Positions 23,584 to 35,180 of a DNA stretch of 64,000 nt are shown here, in pieces. Location: contig MU008171.1 in the NCBI GenBank assembly GCA_010909165.1, positions 930,001-994,000 on the forward strand, written 5' to 3'. The position numbers and the translations under genes are program-made. This DNA is from Anthoceros angustus (taxonomy: Eukaryota > Streptophyta > Anthocerotopsida > Anthocerotales > Anthocerotaceae). The notes under the pieces are model-generated. The model made no database searches. It worked only from the letters and a program-made list of their open reading frames with translations, and had not been told where the DNA came from. Every line of letters starts with the position of its first letter. Position 1 is the first letter of the stretch.

Positions 23584-26500
23584 GTAGCTCTTGAAAATTT
23601 GCCGATGTTGAAGCGGTGGAAGGAGTTCTTGAAGTCAAAGGACTTGGATGCTACGGTGGTCGAGCGAGATTCCTCGATATACTCCAGACACATCGTCGGT
23701 GGCGGGCATCAAAGCAGGCAAGCACTATTTGCACGACATTCCATCCGTTTCGAGATGTGTATCATTTGAACTACGTCAGGCATCAGCGGGTTCTGAAATG
23801 CCTCGGTCAAGGTGTTCAAGATGAAGAGGAGAACTAGATGAAGGTCGTGCAAACTCGTGCGGAAATCGATTGCATTCAAAGGCTCTTGAACATGATTCCG
23901 GATGTGTGTTATCGTCTGCAGTGCACGGCCTCCACCACTTCCGCCGCGATAAGCGCATCCATTCCAAAGACACTGCCCATTTCGATGTTGGATTCCATTC
24001 ACGGAAGTCCTTCTCCGCCGGATGAGCCTCGCCCGTACATCCCGACCATCCAAGACTACTCCTGGGAAGTGCTCCACGACGACACGCGGTCGGATATGGC
24101 CGCTTGGTTGGGGTGAATGCCAACTCGGTTTGGGCCGGTTGTATCTAGAAGATACCTGTCCACTGCGACGCGTTCGGTGGAACTGTTGTGGAGGAAGAGG
24201 ACTCGGATAGCGGTGCATTTGAACATCCACCTCCACAAAGGCGTACAATTTGAAGCCGGGTCCGAATCATTTATCGAGCATGGCGAGACCACCACGTAGG
24301 CATACGTAAGGCAATCTAAAGTGCACGAGATGAAATGTGAAGAGGTTCGTATTACCGTGATTTTCGCAAAACTGTGGTAGACAATGCTTGAGGACAATAG
24401 GGAAGGCAACCTTTCGAGATTTGAGGTATCGGTTCCTTAGAATGTGCGGGGAGGCGGAGATGCACCTACAATCCCTTTTGATGTCGATTATGAGGCGATG
24501 GAAGGGTTAGGGTAGACTCGTTTCTTGTCGGACGAGGAAAAGTGTATTGTTGTAGAGGCCTTGAGCGTTTATTGTATCGGGTCTGGCAGTGCGAAGAAGC
24601 GGCGAGCGGTCGGAAACATTGCGTGATGCCCTGCAGTCTGCGAGAATCGATCGCAACTGGCGTGGATGAACCAACTGTTTATGCTTATTGCCGAGAGAAT
24701 GCCAAACATTGAAGTGTATCACCTTCGACTCTTACTCAAAAGGCGAGGTGTTTCAAGAATACAAGCAACATGTATGCGCTCGGTGATCTGATGTTTCTCA
24801 TTCCTACTTTTGTCGACTTTGGGCTACGCACTTCCACAAGGTGAAAATTCAAGAGCAATCGGTTTGCCTTGTGCACAACTGCGATTACCTCAAACGAAAT
24901 ATAAAGAGCGAAAAAGCAGAGAAAAACAAGGTGAGGCTTGATGTGAAATTGTGTTTTGGCAATGCGGATGGTGCGCGGTCGGCCATGCGCGTGTCTTCGG
25001 CGGCGCCTCGGCAATAGTCGCGGTGACGGCCTGTCTGGCCGCCGACGGAGGCTAGTTTGTGAAGTCGCGGTCGGCCGGCGCCTTTTCGTATTCTCCTTCG
25101 GCGGCGGTTTATTCCTCAACGTTGTTTGGGTGATTATTTTGCGAAGCATTTGAAGGCGATCGGCGGCCGACTCGTCCGAGAGAGAAAATGCATCAAGCAC
25201 CGCGTGAAATGTTATGGAGACCCGGCAAAGTATATCGGGATATCCATCGACGGATGGACCAACAAGACACTTCCACATTTCACGCGTTTACCCAAGGACT
25301 GTCGGATGTAGGTTTGATCGGCGTCCATGTTGTGGGGTGCATGATTTATAACTACACCATGTCGGAACTCTTCATGGCATACGGAACATCCGGAGCGATG
25401 CAAACGACTATAGCCAATATCCGGCATGTCATTTCAAATTACGAGGACTACTACCAAAGGTTCTTTATCTTCAACTCGACAATCTTGCGGGAGAATAAGA
25501 ATGCGCTATTAACTTACGAATATGTTGGTAGAGCTTAAGGTTTTGAGAAGGTAAAAGTAGGATTCCTCACAGTTGGGCACACTCATGACCAGTTGACGGA
25601 TGTTTTCGAGGTTTTCAACGGTGCTTGCGGAAGGAAGCTTTACGTTGCCCAAAGGGTATTTTGGAGAATGCATATCGCCCAAACCAAAATTATGGAGGTG
25701 AAAGAAGTTCCGGACTTCAAAGTTTGTGTGGCCAATACCTTATGGTAAGGGTGGCTATAACAGTTCTGCGGTGAAACAGTTGCACAATATATCTTTTCGA
25801 CATCAGTTCAAAATAACCCGAAAGCGAGGTGAGCGGACTTATTCTTGTGATGAGGGGCAAACAATATTCCACGATGAATCTGGTCACCGGACGAGGGTTT
25901 GGAGTTTTGAATAATGTCCCATCTACTCCTATTCAAGCTCGTTTGGTTCATTTGGAGGTCCAGTAAAAAGCGGTTGCAGAGGAGAGATCCGAAGAAGTCT
26001 TGCGACAATGCGTGGGAAACTAGAGGAAAACTCGGGACCCATTTGGGCGCGGTGAGGATATTTGGTGGGAGGAATTGAGCAATCGACCATCGTGGACAAG
26101 ATAGCATGTGAGCATCTTTGAGGAATTGAAGACCCCTTGGCAGTAGTGCGATAGAACACATAATGAAGAGTTGCCGTTGGTTGTACAGGTGAGATTTTTC
26201 TGACATCAATCGTTCGCAAGTGCCCGGGGACATGTATGTTGGAGCGCGGGATGATGCGGCGGGAACAAGAAAGCTTGAAGCGATGTGTTGGAGATACAAA
26301 CAGTCACATGATTGCGGTGCCTTGTGAGACAGATCGACAATCGACCATTACGGCTCGCAAAAGTTCTGGTGGACTTCCAATGTGGCCCATTCATTAAAGT
26401 CCATTGGTGGGTGACTAAATGCAGCGCATTTGAAGGCGGTACCTAGAGGAGATGATTTTACGATCGACCACCAACGCGGCGATCGTGGGGTCGCTCTCAG

Positions 26501-26765
26501 CAGACGGAGCATGAGGTTGCGGAAACACGTCGACAAATTGCTTCTTTCGGACACATTCATCTTGGCATACGGGTTTTCTCTAACAAAAGCGAAGCAACTA
26601 AATGCAAGGACGAACCATGTCGGAAAAACATGTACGTTTTGCGCTCTGCGGGAGGAAGCTCGGAACATATGGAAGGAAGGGGCTGCGGATGATGGCGTTG
26701 CGAAGATGTTGCATCGGGCGAGGACATTGAAACACTTGATGAACATGGTTCATGGAGTTGATTAG
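23584..26765 (+). pseudogene. DUF7869-type cargo gene (first copy), frameshifted
   Basis: Plus-strand, broken copy of the gene described at 35,592-39,256. It starts after an acceptor-like CATGCAG with VALENLPMLKRWKEFLKSKD. It includes YFAKHLKAI (about 25,135), CYGDPAKYIGISIDG (about 25,210-25,255), RENKNALL, the GHTHDQLTDVFEVF block (about 25,575-25,620), and a C-terminal part reaching KHLMNMVHGVD with a stop at 26,765. Several CAG triplets present in the second copy are absent here, for example in the block after IDG, where MDQQKTQLPHF becomes WTNKTLPHF. Confidence 0.5.
24960..25095. repeat. GC-rich GTCGCGGTCGGC repeat in DUF7869-type gene (first copy)
   Basis: It shares the words GTCGCGGTCGGCCGGCGCC and AGTCGCGGTGACGGCC with the tract at 20,440-20,690 in the other cargo gene. 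It lies between the ARLDVKLCFGNA and YFAKHLKAI segments. Confidence 0.65.
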
Positions 26766-27255
26766 TTAGTTTTCGATTGACCATGGACTCCTACTAGTCT
26801 TTGGTATGGGGAAGGTATCGCCGGTGGCCGTGCGCTTCTCAGTGGATAGGTTGTGTGTTCCCCATGGACATAAGCGGCTTAACCAAGTGCGAGTATGGGC
26901 ACACAAAATGACGGTACAACACAATTTGCGATTATGTTCCAAATCGGCCAAAACCGTGTCTCTATTCGATGGACCTTATTTTTAGGACAACACATGATAA
27001 GACCGGCTGTCGACAAATGTTCAAACGCATCCACGGTCCCACACTTTTAAGTTTTGGAGGAATGAATTCAAAGACAATAATTTTTTGGCCACGTTCTTTT
27101 CGGTCTGTCGAAAAGTGGATGCCAAATTTCTTCAAAACCATAATAACGTACATGGTTTTACGGGACATGCTTTTTGGATATGATGATGGGAAAGTTTGCC
27201 TTTTGCCCAAGAGCCCATTTCAACCGGAATCCGCCGATATTCTTGCAGACTTTGT
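26766..27255. other. Region between DUF7869-type gene and Copia B gag
   Basis: Both strands have open frames (plus 26,969-27,280; minus 27,210-26,962), and both are changed by indels in the second copy (39,257-39,740). I cannot tell which strand is coding. The plus frame ends with Ser-rich FVSSTFSSS just before the gag start, so it may belong to the gag N-terminus. Confidence 0.3.
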
Positions 27256-28827
27256 TTCCAGCACCTTTAGCTCCTCTTAAAATAGAATTGAGAGATAAAG
27301 ATAGGTTCAATGGTGTTGACTACAACATCCGGGCATTAAAATGACCCGGATCCTAGAAGAGCATGAGCTTATGCAGTTGCGGATGGGTGGACCCAAAGGT
27401 AAAAGCTCCCGCTAGAAGTGTGATCAACAACTTGAGTGGGAGCAAAGATGACGCACTAGGTCTATTCTTATTTACTGGATAGAAACATGATCCCTCACAC
27501 CATAGGAGCTGTCAATGCTGCGATGTGTGGAAGGTGTTTAAGCGGATGTACCAGATAAGAGCTCATCCCTAGTACACGTGTAGGGATTTTTCAACTTGAG
27601 GATGAAGGACAAGGGCCTGGAGCTTACATCAACAAGTTTCGGACTTGTAGAGCCAATTTGGCCCCTCGTGGAAACACCCTCACCGAGGTACAAGTGTCGA
27701 CCTGCTAGCCTCGCTCGAAACCTATCAAAATTTTGTTGGAAGCCGAATGCAACCATTCTGCGGGTCAACGGTGCGGTCGGATACGACATTACTCTCGAAG
27801 AAGTTTTGGGTGCACTCCTCTCAAGAGCGTGCACATGGTCTTCTGACACTGGAGCCACTACAAGCAACACGAAGGTGTTATTTTCTTCAAGAGGCGGGCG
27901 GCTTTCGTGGATGAGGCGGTCGAGGTTTTTCATTCTCGGGACAGCAAAGGTTCCCCAACACTCGGAAGTCTCTTACATGGGTGTAAGAATCGGGCACTTT
28001 GAGAAAGACTGCAGAAAAATGGAGAGCCTCGTGAGATTCTCCAATTTGAAAGCAACCTATCTCAAAGCTAAGCAGCCCACCATTTTAGCGGTTTGTCTTT
28101 CATCTGTTCAAACCTCTTTTGATACGGTTCCTAGATTCGGGGCAACCAAAACATCTGCTTTGATAGAAAGTCTTTGATCACTTCACTCCGGCCAGATGAC
28201 AAGCAATTTGTGCTTTTGGGAGACGACAGCGGTCTTTCCATTAAGGGTTCAGGTACAGTTACTATAGAATTACCAACCCTTGGCAGCCTCACATTATCTG
28301 GCGTATTGTTTGTGCCAGCCATGACAAGAAACCTCATGTCAGTAATGAAGCTAGCTCAAGAACACCATTGCCGAGTGTGCTTCGACACTAGAGGTTGTAT
28401 CATTTCTTCTATGAGGACTAGTAAAAATCTGTTCACTGGGACTCCCTACAATGAGCTGTATTTATTGGATGTTAGATCCACTTTAGCCCTTAGTGTGTCC
28501 CAACAACCAGATTTTGCCACCCAGCTTTGGCACTGTAGGCTTGGTCATGTGAATTTCCAATGTCTGTCTTCACTGAACAAAGGCGAGAGCTTTCGTGAAC
28601 CCCTTGATTTTCATTTTGAGGGATCCACCTTTTGTGAAGCTTGCAAGCTTAGTAAAGCTGTCTCGTTACCTTTTAAGGACCCGGTTTCCTCGAGAGCTAC
28701 AAGGCTCCTACAAACCATTGATGATATTTGCGGACCCATGTCAACAACTTCATTTGGCGGTGCCTCTTACTTCCTAACTTTCATAGATGAGTGGGCAGAT
28801 TTTATACGTTTTCCTCTTCGACATCTT
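27256..28827 (+). mobile_element. Copia B gag, protease and integrase start (first copy)
   Basis: Gag begins near 27,290 with LRDKDRFNGVDYNI, a typical Copia gag entry. A zinc knuckle with GHFEKDCRK lies near 27,990-28,015. From 28,174 a 233-codon open frame covers the protease remainder (FVLLGDDSGLSIKGSGTVTI, LSGVLFVPAMTRNLMS), the GAG-pre-integrase block LWHCRLGHVNFQCLSSLNKG with CEACKLSKA, and the integrase start DDICGPMSTTSFGGASYFLT. This stretch is cleaner than the rest of the unit: CAG/CTG triplets that are damaged in the second copy are present. It ends at the duplication junction, after which frame and strand change to reversed Copia A. Confidence 0.8.
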
Positions 28828-29494
28828 GATGGAGGATGTGGCCATTGTGGTAAGTGCTATAGATTGGCTGCTTAGAGGGTGATAAGTGTGCCTAAGTAGA
28901 CATGTGGTTTCTACTTGGAGGTGAGTAGAATTTTATAAAGTGCAAGTGGTATTGGGCATGTTGGCCTCTAAGTGCTGCAGTTTGAATGATGTTGTTTTGA
29001 AATTCTCCAATTTGGTGTTGGAGGCAAGATGTAGAGGTTGTCAGTGAGCTGGCACTTTGAGGAGGCGGTTTGTCTGCGGAGGTTTTGTACATATTATGGA
29101 TTCCTTAACTTGTCTTTGGATCAATTGGGGTGTGCACGTCAATCGTAGTTGTAAACCGCCTGATCATTGTGTGTTGTTTGGTACCTTTTATTGTGTGTAG
29201 AGAAAAGAGAGGTGTCGTATGCCCAATCATAGTCACATTGGGTCAACAAAGCCTCTCAAGTATAGTTCTTCAGCAATTACAAGAAGCACGGAGCAGTCCG
29301 GATCCGGGCATAGTGCCATAGGTTTCTCCTTCCTTGGTGGCCGCTCTCTATGGCTTCTTTGAATTTCGAGGTTTGAGCAATTCTATTTGCTCTTGAACCT
29401 CTGTTGCCTCTGCGTAAGCCCGGCATGCTTATAGATATTTATGTCTCATTGTTATGTCTTGTAGATATCGAGTGCGGTGGCGCGCCCGATACCA

Positions 29495-29680
29495 TGTGAA
29501 GGTCGCATATGGACCGGGATCGATTGTTCGAGAATGGATTGAATAATAAGCATGGCGGAGCGAAGTGCTCAAATACACAAGTGCCCAAGCGTCATGTGTT
29601 GTAACCGTCACGTGACGTTTCGTTATGTGCCTATTAAGTTACGCTTTATGTGAATCGTGCCTAAGGGTTAGGGTGCTACA
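29495..29680 (-). repeat. 5' LTR of Copia element A (second copy)
   Basis: Copy of 17,505-17,694 within the second tandem unit. The adjacent primer-binding site is further degraded here (TGGTATCGGGC on the minus strand). Confidence 0.75.
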
Positions 29681-30105
29681 TCGTTAACACGGCACCAGGC
29701 GCCATTTCTTTAATTGGCAAGTTGAATGTGTGTAGTTCTGATCTTGTCTCTCAAATTGCACGTCACGCTATGGGCACTGCCCACTCAATCCACGCAGCTT
29801 GGGCGGACTCTTGGTTTCGAGACAAGGAAGTGCTAGCTTTTGATGTGGAGTTTGTGGCGTCTCGGGCTTCCAAGCATTTGAGCAAGGATGGGAAAGATGA
29901 TGACTGCTCGCAACTTTGCGAAGCACGGATTTCAAGGCGAGGGCGCGCAGGCGGTGAAGTGGCACCGCTGGAGCGAGCAGGAGGTTCCGGCTGGATCCCA
30001 CCACTCACTGATGATGCATCACAGTGCGATGGATCATTGGCGGGATTGAGAACAGCGTCTCTGGCTCCGCAAATTCCGCATCTACGATCTTGAGGCGTGG
30101 AAGTG
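29681..30105 (+). pseudogene. SGNH-like esterase gene, left fragment (second copy)
   Basis: Duplicate of 17,695-18,125, ending with AAGTG at 30,101-30,105. It has a longer open frame than the first copy: AWADSWFRDKEVLAFDVEF and on to HLSKDGKDDD. In the duplicated arrangement this copy is the one nearer to its right-hand partner at 44,642. Confidence 0.5.
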
Positions 30106-30333
30106 TATTGGGATTTACATTACAGTAATCATGCGGTTGAAGCATGTTACAAATGTAGTTCGGTAGTTAGCATTTCCGATTAGAGCAGTTACGATTACCA
30201 CTCTGCTATTTAAGAACACGATGTTACCTTACTTGATAATCAATGACAAATCATTCTTACGTAGATTACATGCTCTCTCTTGCCATCTCCTTGATCCACG
30301 GATAGCATAATGCATCTATCGCTAATAGCATTA
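30106..30333 (+). repeat. 5' LTR of Copia element B (second copy)
   Basis: Duplicate of the LTR at 18,126, preceded by AAGTG and followed by the primer-binding site TGGTATCGAGC at 30,334. Its indel pattern differs from the first copy at several CAG sites. Confidence 0.85.
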
Positions 30334-30922
30334 TGGTATCGAGCCCGATCGATTTTGGATGTTGATCGCAGGAGCGGTGCGTACAAGTGGCATCATTCGC
30401 GAGGAAAATGACGAAGAGAAAAGGCGTGGTCTCATCCTCGCCGCCTCTCTTAATGCCCAGTTGTCAAGCTGAAGAAGCGATTGGGCGCTCACATCACGAC
30501 CTAACAAGATTGAGAGAGTCCACTCCTTGCTCAATGATAATGACCTCGAGCTCCAGGGAGTAATTGTTTGGAGGCAGAAGATTTCTCAAGGATCAAGGTC
30601 ACATTGACACAAGCAAACCCCAAGAGAGCATTCGGCCTGACCGTCTTCAACTCGTGAACTCCGGCAGCGCAAATGCTCGATCGACTTGATCAAGAAAATG
30701 TCGGAAGCCTCCAGTTCTTGACATCATCTCGCAACTTCATCGAAGACTCTTCAATCCACGGTGCTTCCGGCGTGAGCTCTTCTCATTAAGGCGGACATTA
30801 CTCAAGCTTATGCAAGATGTCTCGAGACTCAGTTCGAGAGGATGAAGTGTATGATCTTTCCTTTGCTTTGAGCTGTAGAGTACTGCAGTGGGATTTTTCT
30901 CCTGCAGCCCTCTTGTATAGAA

Positions 30923-33900
30923 CTAGTCAGTTTTCTTCAACCGTCTTGCGACCATGGCAAATCCAAACAAAGTCCGCAATATCGGCGGATTCTTGAAAGC
31001 CTCTTTTGCGCTTTGGTGAGGTTGCCACCCCTTTCTCATATCATAAAAGACGTGTTTTTAAAAGAGATGTGTAATGGCGAGTTCCACTTAGAATAATGTA
31101 AGTAAAATAGAGGTTTTTCCATGTATGCACACTTTTGTTTTGATGCGGTCGTTGGCGCACCCTTCCAGACTTACTGGGGAAAGGCAGTGCCCGGCACTAT
31201 GGGTCCAAAAACGTAATATGCATTCAAATCAAAGTCGGGCATTTTCCACGAAGAGTCAAAAGCAGAATTATACGGTCAAGCGGAGCCCCTCATCTACAAG
31301 TCCACAGCTACCCAAAGGGTCATCTACTTCAACCAAATTGAGCTCCGAATGCACCGTTTCTACATTTTCCAAATCCGCCTTTCCGTGTCACCAAAGTCAT
31401 CACCTTCAACGCAAAGCGAAAACGTGAGCCTCTGCGGTGGTAGTGTGCCGTTTTCATCCCATATTGTCAATGCCGTTGGTCTTCAACCGCCGGTCGTCAC
31501 AGGGTCGGAGTCCTTCATTCGACCCTTCTTTCCAAGCAAGCTATACACTTGCATTTTCACATCAATGCCTCTCGCAGATCTCCTTTGCCCAAAACTTGCA
31601 GGGCCCGAAAACTTATCTGTTATTTCTTGAACTCGTGACCGCTCCAACCCGTTCACTCGTTGTGACATATACATTGAGCATCGTGCGTCTTTGTCAATAG
31701 CCTAGCGTTCCTTTTCCGTTGAATCCGGCCACCAAAATGATCCCGATCACGCAGGCGTCAACAATCCGATCGTCTTCGTTGGAGAACATGTTCACCAACA
31801 TGCCTAATAAGCCCACGGGTTTACGATATGGCGTCGACCATCTTATCGATGTGGTAAATCGCTTCTTCACCAGTCCATGTCGGATAACTCTTGGCGCACT
31901 TTGATGTCTTTGCGGCAAAGAGGAGCTTTTCCGACATTGGACTCTCTGCGCTTCCCATCAAATATTCCACTGTTTCCAACACCTGCATTAGGTGGGATGT
32001 TGGTTTTCTCCCATACCGGTTTGTAATGACTCCTTTTCCCGCACCAAGACCTCAAAGCCTCCACGGCTTGAATCACCCCATCCACCCCATGCATAAGAAT
32101 TATCCGAACACATCGTCGTGGTCTTCTCGTTGAAAGAGCTGATGATCTCTTTCAATTCTTCTTCAACGAAAGCCTTGTCATTCTCATGCTGTAAACCTCG
32201 AGGGAGGTCGCAGAAAGAAGAGTATACCTCCTCGGTGGCAAAAATCCTTTCATATCCAAAATGTCTCGATGCACCACGATATGCCACCAAGACCACTCTG
32301 AAGCACTCGCCACGCATCCATGTCCTTGTCGGCCATTTGTTTTCGCTCTTCTTCCATCCGTTTCGATTCGCGCTATAAACAAAATCTTGGAAAGGTTTTG
32401 GCAGCTTTCAAATCCTCAATGTCTCCCGGTTTACGCAAGCAGCGGTGGTGGTCGAGAAACTCATTGTGATGAGTGAGTCGCGGTCAGCGGCCGACACAGT
32501 GTCGGTGGGCGCACTCCACCGATGACGGATGGCGCAGGGAGTCGCTCGGCCAGCGCGGCCGGAGTGCGCTCGGCCCGCGCACTGAGTCGCGGCGGCCAGC
32601 GCGCCTCATTGCGCCTGGAAACAACAAGAGTCGCGGTCGGCCCGGCGCCTGCATCGCCGGCGCGACTCCCCAGAATACACTCACTTACCACTTTCGCAAA
32701 ATTGTTTGAAACTTATTCCTTGGCCTCGGTATGAAGCTGTTTGGCGACTTCAAGGTGGCACACTTCATAGCCTTCGAAGGCATGCTCGATAAGGTTAATC
32801 TTCTTCCTGTTGCCAACATCGTATCCATATCTTTTAGCGGTTTCCTTGGATGACCTTGGTCACTATCAACATCTCTTCACCTTCTCGTCCTTGGGACTCC
32901 TTGGAATGCTCTCCATGCCCTTAGAGCATTGGAGCCGGACGAGGGGATTAGGGCCTGCTGTTGTAGTTGGGTCTTGTGGCTTCCGTTTTGCTTTGCCCCC
33001 GTCTCACACTGCTTTGTTCCCACCTGGGAGTTCGCACTTCTCCCACATCGGAAAATGGTGTCCACGTTCTCCCACAATTTACTCGCAATCCTCAAGCAGT
33101 CTTCCATCCACCATCTTACATACATAATCCGTGTCCTTGGGTTTTCCAGCCTCCTCCGGCATCCCCAGAACTTGTACACATTGAACTTCCACGCAGTGGT
33201 TTTCCATCGGGTGTGTCCGGTGCCAAATCTCAAGCTCATCATGTATGTAGCGGACTTGTTCAATAAAACCAAGCTTCTTCCTCTTGTCTCATACACATTG
33301 TGATCCCGCACCTCATTTCTTCCTCTCAAGCTGCATATACATGGCCCTCGAGCCATTGAAATTTATCTTCCGTCGGATACATTTGAGACGATTATGCATG
33401 GCGGCATAGCAATGGTTCCCTCCCAGCACCCCTAGGGTGTAATCTTTGAGCTCGATCTCCTCCGTGCATCTTCTTTCTTCAAGCCTTGTCTTTGGATCAA
33501 TCATGCACAAAAGTGGGAGCGTCCCTTCCTTCAGGGACATGCATCATCGAACAAGGCACTTCATCCATGCCTCATCCACCTTCCTTATCGAGCATCTGCG
33601 TTAGAAATGAAGCGGGACGTAGTAGTGAATGTCGAATGTTGTGGTTTGCACCCGCTTCTTGTAGGCCCGAGTGCGAACCATCTCCGATAGTCATCCTCCT
33701 GCGAAGGAGCTCCGATCGTTCGGCATCGTGGTCGTCCAAGACAGCGGCTTCCTCTTCGCATGCTTCCTCGACTTCCTTAATTTTTCCGCCTCTACCACCT
33801 CTTCTCCATCACCAGCTGAGATCTTGCCTTCCTCTTCGCTTGATTGGTGTGCTCTGCATGGAAATCAAAACAAGATGCTTCAATTCTTACATGTTAATTG

Positions 33901-35180
33901 CGGGCGGAGGGGCTGTTAGGAGCATTCTTACCAGCCATTCGCCTTCTCATCTTCGGAGACACAGCGTTGCGGATTCCTTCTTCTTCTTTCTGGTGCGCGG
34001 CTGCCGCGCGGTCCTCTTCGGACGAGGAGGTCACCTCCTCCTCAAAAGCCTCGATTCAAGACCCACGGCTGGACATGTTGCGAGCCATGGCAGCCTCGTC
34101 GAGCTCGCCTCCGCGGACCACGAGGCGAGGCGCTCCTCCTCTTCCGGAGCTCGGCTCGGCACACCGGAACCTCGTCCTCCTCCATCTCCGGTTGCATAAT
34201 CCGGCATCGTGTCAGCACAACCCGCCGCGATAGCGCGGGTGCTGCGCGCGCCTCGCTGCCCGATCACCGGTAGTCGATCACTACACCTCTTCTTGACACG
34301 TAGCGGAGTAGAACGCCAAAATTGTTCTCCCCATTCATTTTAAAGAGGAAAACAATGAGTATACCACATGGGCGAAACCCTAAGCGAAAATGGGAAGTGA
34401 TACATGAGTGACATTCAACTGACTTACATCTTGAACACTTTTGGAATCACGCAAGGCCGATTTCAACTGGCTGGCTCCGACGAGGCATTATCTTGGCAGC
34501 ATCCATTATCGGCGGAGATGTGTGTTGATGTCATCGTTTATGTGCAAATGAGGTTTCTTGGTGACCAAAAGCGTATGTGCATATCTTCGCCCATTAGTCC
34601 CTGTTGCAGAATCCATCCACTCTTGCAGGAATCCCCTCAATACCATTGTAACCGTTAATCCATAAGGCCGATGGTGGAATCCAAGGCGGACTGGATCTTG
34701 GTTCTTCTTCGCAACAACGCTCCACTCTTATGCATGTTGCGCTTGGAAGAGAATCCTGGAGCTTTTTCACCGAAAGCTGCTCCACAAAGTTAAAAGCATG
34801 AGGAATCGCAGTGACTGCATTTCCACTGAGGTTGGTGCTCCCTCGGCCATCAATGTCTTCATATCCTCTCCGTTGACTACCCTTTGAGGTGGACGTCCGG
34901 ACACTACCATGAGAGGATTCTCTCAATTGCATAATAGCGGGTGGGGTTACTGTTACCACATTCGCGGGGATCTGCATCCCCTCATCCGGTACGCGCCCTT
35001 GCAGCGATCCTGCTGCTCTTGCGGCATGCGCATTTTTCCGCTTCGATGCGTGGCGGCCTCCAACGCAGCGGGGGTCGATCTGCATGCTTATTGCTCCGTG
35101 GCGTCCTCGCGATCACCATCCCGCAATCTTCAAAACCTCATGCGGGAAGTTGGCGGGAGGAAGTAAGATTGTAGGACTCT
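30923..35180 (-). pseudogene. Minus-strand cargo gene with methyltransferase-like motif (second copy)
   Basis: Copy of 18,955-23,200. It keeps the KPVGLLGMLVNMFS and DDRIVDA blocks near 31,850-31,765 and a longer clean stretch around IFATEEVYSSFCDLPRGL and KAFVEEELKEIISSFNEK (about 32,250-32,120), followed by MCSDNSYAWGGWGDSSRGGF. Upstream frames include FNFVEQLSVKKLQDSLPSAT (about 34,800-34,740), which may be an early exon. Comparing the two copies is the best route to the true frame, because each retains bases the other lacks. Confidence 0.35.
32460..32690. repeat. GC-rich GTCGCGGTCGGC minisatellite, in minus cargo gene (second copy)
   Basis: Units near 32,474, 32,535, 32,582 and 32,628 each begin GAGTCGC. 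The order and length of units differ from 20,440-20,690, so the tract is less conserved between the duplicates than its flanks. Confidence 0.75.

Larger units (their letters stand above)
16831..28827. repeat. Tandem duplication, unit 1 (about 12 kb)
   Basis: This 11,997-bp segment is repeated directly after itself. It starts inside the gag of Copia A, includes that element's leader and LTR, the left part of the SGNH-like gene, and the 5' LTR, cargo region, gag, protease and part of the integrase of Copia B. It ends abruptly within the integrase near 28,827. The words TCCTCTTCGACA (16,817-16,828), TCCTCTTCGACA (28,812-28,823) and TCCTCTTCGCCA (from about 41,279) sit at the three boundaries, a short microhomology. 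Confidence 0.9.

Noticed and set aside
23709-24248. Minus-strand 179-codon frame
   Set aside because: Antisense to the plus-strand DUF7869-type gene, whose frame has the recognisable blocks; the minus frame changes in the second copy.
24956-25153. Arg/Gly-rich open frame over the GC-rich repeat
   Set aside because: Composition effect of the GTCGCGGTCGGC repeat; the conserved DUF7869-type blocks are in other frames.
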